From: Lepisosteus oculatus | Lineage: Eukaryota; Chordata; Actinopteri; Semionotiformes; Lepisosteidae | NCBI RefSeq assembly: GCF_040954835.1 | Contig: NC_090716.1 | Span: 7,890,775-7,954,774 of the forward strand | Length of the DNA: 64,000 nt | Reading direction: 5' to 3' | Part shown: positions 59,073 to 64,000 of the stretch, piece by piece | Position numbering within the stretch: position 1 is the first letter of the stretch | Layout: every line of letters begins with the position of its first letter | Made by a program: the position numbers and the translations under genes | The notes under the pieces: generated by a model | The model's database searches: none | What the model was told of the DNA's origin: nothing | The model's input: only the letters and a program-made list of their open reading frames with translations

Positions 59073-60680
59073 TGAACAATAACTGTATATGTTAGGTTAA
59101 ACAGTGCTCCTGCCCCAAGGCCGTAGATCTCAAATTTAATCAGTCCTGTTCAGTATTTGGCCACTTTAATTGTAAAATGTAACCATGCAGCTGCATTTTG
59201 ATATTTTCATTTGACTTTGAATTATTCTTCAAGTGAAACTATTATTTAAAAAAAAATGGTTAACAATACACAGCTACTATCTCATCAGCTTCCTTTATAA
59301 TTTAACACTTTCACAGAAAGAAAAAAATATCTGGATATTATGCATTTTACAAAATAAACTGGAGCAGGGATCATTTGTCTGTGAGTGTGCTATATTAAGC
59401 AAAGCAGCAGAATGTTTTTACTTCGTGGAATTATTTCTTTACTATCAGTCTTACACTGTGACTTAATAATAAATAATATTAGATTAGCAATTGAAAAACA
59501 ACTGACAACTGGAAAACCCCTACAGATGCTGAATTATCCTGTCTGGTTTAGAAGAGAATTCACCCTTAGAGATGAAGAGGTCTTGGACAATAGTACCGAT
59601 TAAAGATGCTGCTACTTTTCCATCACGGTGAACATTTCATGAAGTAGTTTACTATAAGAACAGAAGGAATACTGTTAAAAATCAGTAAAATTAATTTTCC
59701 GGTGTTTCTCCAAGGTAATTCCCAAAAACTGAAAATGTATCAGGTCAACTACAGAATAAGATATAAAATGAATTTTGTCTCTTTAAGATGTGCGGATTTG
59801 TTTACCAAATTTACAAAACTTTGGTTAGAGATTACTAAAAATGGCCTTTTTATCATTAATCACATCTCAAGGTTAAAAGTTCAAAGAAGTGTGCACTGGT
59901 TAAAACATTTCTCGACAGTACAATAAGTAAAGTAAAACAATATTCATGGCTATTGCTGCTGGCTGGTGTTCCTGGCACTTCTTCTGCACTGCAGGTGAAA
60001 ACGTCTTGTACTCTTCGTTTCAAACCCACATAAAATTCACAGCTTTAAGCCTGAAAGATCTTTATTGTAACCTATTACAAAACGTCTTGTGACCTATACT
60101 TGGCAAGCTTGTAATTAAAGCATCATATATGGCTTGCAGTGAAATAGAATCTGTATCTGTGGACAGTTATCTTTATACAAACCAACCTAGCTATACCAAC
60201 TTTGAAAACTTAAATAGCTTATGCATTTTATGAATTGTGCTACTTTACATCATGGTGATTTTCTTAAAATTGCTCATATTTAATGTAGTTTTGATTCCAT
60301 ACTTCCATACAGCCATAGGCAGAATTTTTTCTAATGGTCTAGAACAGCATTATAATTTTAAAAGAAAGATGGTTTAGACTGGAAATTTGGAATATTTTTC
60401 ATTAAGAGTTAGAATCCATTTTTTGATTTCCAATATGTATAGGAAATAATTTTTAGAAAGGCAAAACACAAATTTAAGTGGGCACTGTGTGCCATTTTTA
60501 TGTCTTTTTTGCACATAGTTTGAAAGCTGGCAAAAGGCTCAAATGTTTTTTAGAGTGTTCATCTACAATGTAGGTGAGGTATGTTATTTGATAGTTATTT
60601 ACAGGAATTATTATTTTTTGCTTATGTAATACCAATGTGGCTTTGTTGCAGCTTTACTCAAATAAAATACTTCCAACCCA
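59073..60680 (+). promoter_or_regulatory. tcp11l1: TCP11L1 3' UTR and poly(A) signal
   Basis: AT-rich, ORF-free sequence after the stop. AATAAA at 60661-60666 is followed by T/GT-rich sequence (CTTTTTATTTGTTGG), a good cleavage context. An earlier AATAAA near 59,353 is possible. The 3' UTR would be about 1.6 kb. Confidence 0.5.
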
Positions 60681-60684
60681 AAGC

Positions 60685-60705
60685 TTTATTTTTCGCCTTT
60701 TTATT
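60685..60705 (-). promoter_or_regulatory. cstf3: CSTF3 poly(A) signals (minus strand)
   Basis: TTTATT at 60685-60690 and 60700-60705 are AATAAA on the minus strand, about 470 bp beyond the CSTF3 stop. They interleave with the TCP11L1 signal on the other strand. Confidence 0.5.
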
Positions 60706-61170
60706 TGTTGGAAATTTGTTTGCTTTGACTACAAAACAGAATGACTCAATTTTGCCATAAATACTGGACCTAGACATGGCAAACTCAAAACATTGTATGT
60801 CAAATTAAGGTTTGTAATTAAAATCTGTACAGTATAAGCCACTCAGTTTTTTAAAATAAAACTGTTAAAAAACAAAACACAAGACTTTATATGGTGCATT
60901 AAACAGCATACAGAATTAAGCTGAATCTGCGTTTTTGTCACGTTTACCTCTTAAAGAACCCAAAGAACTCAGAAAAGCAACTGTACAGTTACATTCTCAC
61001 ACAAGATATCCCTTGTGTGTCTCCTCTTGAGCCCACTTGCTTTGGAAGAGGCACAATCTTTTTTTAAACTCCCCAGCGAAACAAGAGTCCTCCGAGGTCA
61101 CGGTGAGAGAGAATGAAATATCCTCTAGTGCCTAAGAGTCTTTCTCACTGAAGGATACCCCCTGGGCAGC

Positions 61171-63984
61171 TCATCGGATTCTCTTCTGCTGCCGAGCTCT
61201 GTAGATGTCATGTACAGGAGGTGCAATGGCCCCTTTTTCCTCCTCATCATCGGAGTCGGCGTTTGGCCTCTTCAGCGCTTTGTTGATCACTGCGTTGTTC
61301 TCCACTGGCCCGTTCCCTTCACTCGCTAACTCAGGCTGCCTGCCGGTGATGAGTTCCACAGCAGCATCAACAGCTTTTTGAGAACAACAAAAAAGTTAGT
61401 CATACCTATAAACAACCCAGTCATTTTAAGAACAGTCTCTCTAGGAAAAAAAAAACTTACTATGCCACATGCAGGCATAATCCCCCTTTTTACAAGATGC
61501 TTGATATCTGTTGGTCAGCCCAGAAGTATGGGCCTTAACTAACACACCTTTACCTTCATGAATGAGTCAGCAAAGCAAACACCACAGTGCAGCACTGAAC
61601 TTACTTTCTGGAAGTTTACATCTTCTGAAGGCCTCCATTAAATCATCCACTTGGACGAATGGACCCTAAACGTAAAACAGACAGCAACAACTAATCAAAC
61701 GCCTGCCGAAACCTACGGTTCCTAGAACCTTCACACTTCAAGCAAAGGAAGGGTTTTATACTACTGTCCAAGAACAAAGCACTTGCCCATGTGCAAACAA
61801 CATCCATCTTTTCCCCCCTCCCCCCTGGACTTCGTTCGTCTAGCTTCTCTTCAATAGCAATGACAGTGTTGTCTGCCCCTGGAAGAAGAGCTGTGTGTGC
61901 TGGGAGCGTCAGTGCTTGTGCAGGGTCTGGCAGTGCTACTGACCGTGAAGCAGGTGGGAGGTGGCAGCAGTTTCATGAGAATCACCGCAGCGGGGGGTAC
62001 TGGGAAGACTCCACCTGGCACAGGGTGTAGCCCTGGGGCTGGAGGTGAAAGGTGTTCACAGGTGAGATGGCTTTTAATAGTCACTTTGTTCAGGAAGTGC
62101 CTTTCTTTTAGAGAAGTTAAATGAAACACAATTTGTAAAATACGGTATAAAGGTTTCAGTCATCTGGAACTAAGTCACAGGACATCAAAATGAGGGATAT
62201 ATATAAGGCTACACAACATAATGAAAACAAGAAGTATAGTGTTAGAAATTGAGTACAATACAACAAATAAACAGCAAGTAAATCAGCTGTAATCCCTGCT
62301 GAGGAATTCACATGACATGAACATGAACATTCTAGATATCATGCAGAGTGCCGATGACAAAATGTTTAAAACATCCTAAAGTTTTCTAATGAAAATACTT
62401 AAAGTTTAATTCCCATTATTTCTCAATTAATAATGTTTTACTCTCTGAATTCTTGAAACAGATCTTTGAAAACAGTAACGAGACACAAGAGAGGCTATAA
62501 ATTGTAAAGAGGAAATAGGTAAAAAAAAATTGGCTTGGATACCACTTAGCAAAGGTTTTCTATTTTGGAATTATTTCTGTAATTAATTTAATACTTAGGT
62601 TAAAGAATCGGTTTATGTTCCCATTGTATACTGCAAGAACAGTATTGTGGACAATAATGTCAGTCTTCCCAAAACTGGTGTAGCAGCTGACTCCCAGTGG
62701 ATCTTGAACATCACTGCCATGATGCAGTTTGGCGGAAGGGGCTCTGGACTCCCAGCCAATGGCTTGTGGGTTCACACCCCAGAAGGTGCTGTACCCTTGA
62801 GTACAGCTCATCACACGCACTGCTGCCGTGACTTCCCTGCTGAGCAGACGGACACTCTCCAGGCGGATCCCACACTCTGCAATTTCTTCTCATTTTAAAA
62901 TCAAAAATCCAAAGGAAACGCAAAGGGAAGTGTAACCCCCAACTCACGGGCTAGGTGCCGGGGCTGAAACGGGATCATCTGGTTCGTGTCTGGTTTTGGA
63001 TACTCGGGCTTGCGGTCCGCTTCATCTTTCAGCACAGGCACAATGGAAGGAGCCACTACAGCCTCAGGAATCAGAGATGCGAATTTGGCACGGGAGACAT
63101 CCTGCAATACACATGTCAGTTATTGTTCTTCTCCCTCAAAGAATGAAAAAAGTTTTATTGATTCACAAACAGCAAGCAAATCCTTTTCCCCCCTGTTTCC
63201 AGTGATCACACTGGCACAGCACTAATCATCATCATACTTGGTGAGATTTAGTCTGTCAAGTGTCAGTGTCGCTGGGAATGTGAAAACTCATAACTACAAA
63301 GCTACATAACTGTTCTATTGCCAAGAGTAGGTCAGATGTTATAAAAATGACAATGTAGTCTAAGATCCATGCTAATAAGCAACATTTCAATTTGAGACGT
63401 AAAGACATAGACAGCGTGGTGGAGCAGTGGTTGACACTGCTGCCTCGCAGTAGCGGGGCCCTGGGTTAAATTCCAGACTTGGGGTGCTATCTGTGTGGAG
63501 TTTGTATGTTTTCCCTATGTTTGCATGGGTTTCCTTCCACAGTTAGTTATGTTAATTGACTTCTGGGAAAACTGGTCCTTGTGTGAGTGAGTGTGTCTGT
63601 CCTGTGATAAACTGGTGTCCCATCCAGGGTTTACCCAGCCTTGCGGCCATTGCTTGCTAGAAAGTCTCTGGCTTCCCCACAACCCTGAACTGGAATTGGC
63701 ATTTAGAAAATGGATGGATGTAGAAACATGTCATACTGAAGCACATGTTTCTACTTCATTCAGTCTAGGCTGACAACACAGTACAAACCTTATATCCCAG
63801 AGCCTTCAGTTCACTGGCAGAGCAGGGGTACAGGTCCATGAACTTGTATCTGTCCACTAGCAGGGCTGTCTCTTTCCCTTCATACTCCTCCTTGAAAGCT
63901 GTAAACCTTCTTCGCTCCACCTTCAGGATACTGGCCAAGTCTCCAATATTGCTCTCAAAAGCTAGAAATCGAGCCCAGATTTCT
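61171..63984 (-). CDS. cstf3: CSTF3 / CstF-77, C-terminal five exons (partial)
   Basis: Minus-strand exons in transcript order: 63789-63984, 62948-63101, 61944-62038, 61605-61665, 61171-61373 (stop TGA at 61171-61173). Phases close and give about 235 C-terminal residues; the rest lies to the right of the window. The first exon ends the HAT-repeat region ([40 protein letters not shown]). Next come the proline-rich [20 protein letters not shown] and [20 protein letters not shown], then [15 protein letters not shown], and the end [14 protein letters not shown], all nearly as in human. CstF-77 is the dimeric scaffold of cleavage stimulation factor, binding CstF-64 and CstF-50 during pre-mRNA 3'-end processing. 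The gene converges with TCP11L1, as in human. Confidence 0.97.
63413..63722 (+). mobile_element. V-SINE-like element, copy 5
   Basis: The best-preserved copy, in a CSTF3 intron. It has an A-box-like GGTGGAGCAGTGGTTGACAC, TGCTGCCTCGCAG, a B-box-like CTGGGTTAAATTCCAG, the central motif TGTGTGGAGTTTGTATGTTT followed by TTTGCATGGGTTTCC, and the tail ending AAATGGATGGATG. Confidence 0.8.
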
Positions 63985-64000
63985 CTGAAAAACACACAGA

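Overview
The window is a vertebrate chromosomal segment, almost certainly from a ray-finned fish. The genes have many short exons with canonical GT-AG introns in an AT-rich background. Gene content and order match human 11p13 (QSER1 - DEPDC7 - TCP11L1 - CSTF3), in the same relative orientations as I know them in human. The interspersed repeats (a V-SINE-like family, a tRNA-derived SINE, CR1-like and other LINE remnants) are typical of fish. A non-teleost such as gar or bowfin is possible, but that is only a guess.

Layout. 1-5,640: intergenic, AT-rich, with one V-SINE-like copy and an unexplained minus-strand ORF near 2.1-2.5 kb. 5,797-23,310 (+): complete QSER1, 13 coding exons, about 1,814 aa, with a 3.7-kb exon encoding a Gln/Ser-rich disordered region. 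24.6-25.6 kb: LINE fossils. 26,886-33,996 or 34,376 (+): a complete CECR2-family gene of 15 or 16 exons (about 739 aa), with a DDT-type N-terminus and a bromodomain, lying between QSER1 and DEPDC7, where human has no such gene. 34.8-40.4 kb: intergenic, repeats and a long (AAT)n tract. 40,631-49,342 (+): complete DEPDC7, 9 exons, 538 aa. About 50.46-60.7 kb (+): TCP11L1, 9 coding exons, 518 aa, with a GC-rich promoter. 61,171-63,984 (-): the last five coding exons of CSTF3, convergent with TCP11L1. Poly(A) signals of the two genes lie within 45 bp of each other.

Functionally the genes do not form one pathway. QSER1 is a chromatin/DNA-methylation-linked factor. The CECR2-like protein belongs to an ISWI-partner chromatin reader family. 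DEPDC7 is a DEP-domain protein. TCP11L1 is a TCP11-family protein. CSTF3 (CstF-77) is the scaffold of cleavage stimulation factor in mRNA 3'-end formation.

The most noteworthy item is the CECR2-like gene. All splice phases close and its reading frame is intact, yet the acetyl-lysine-contacting Asn of the bromodomain is replaced by Pro. Exon boundaries were read by eye from splice consensus, phase and remembered homologues; no alignment program was run.
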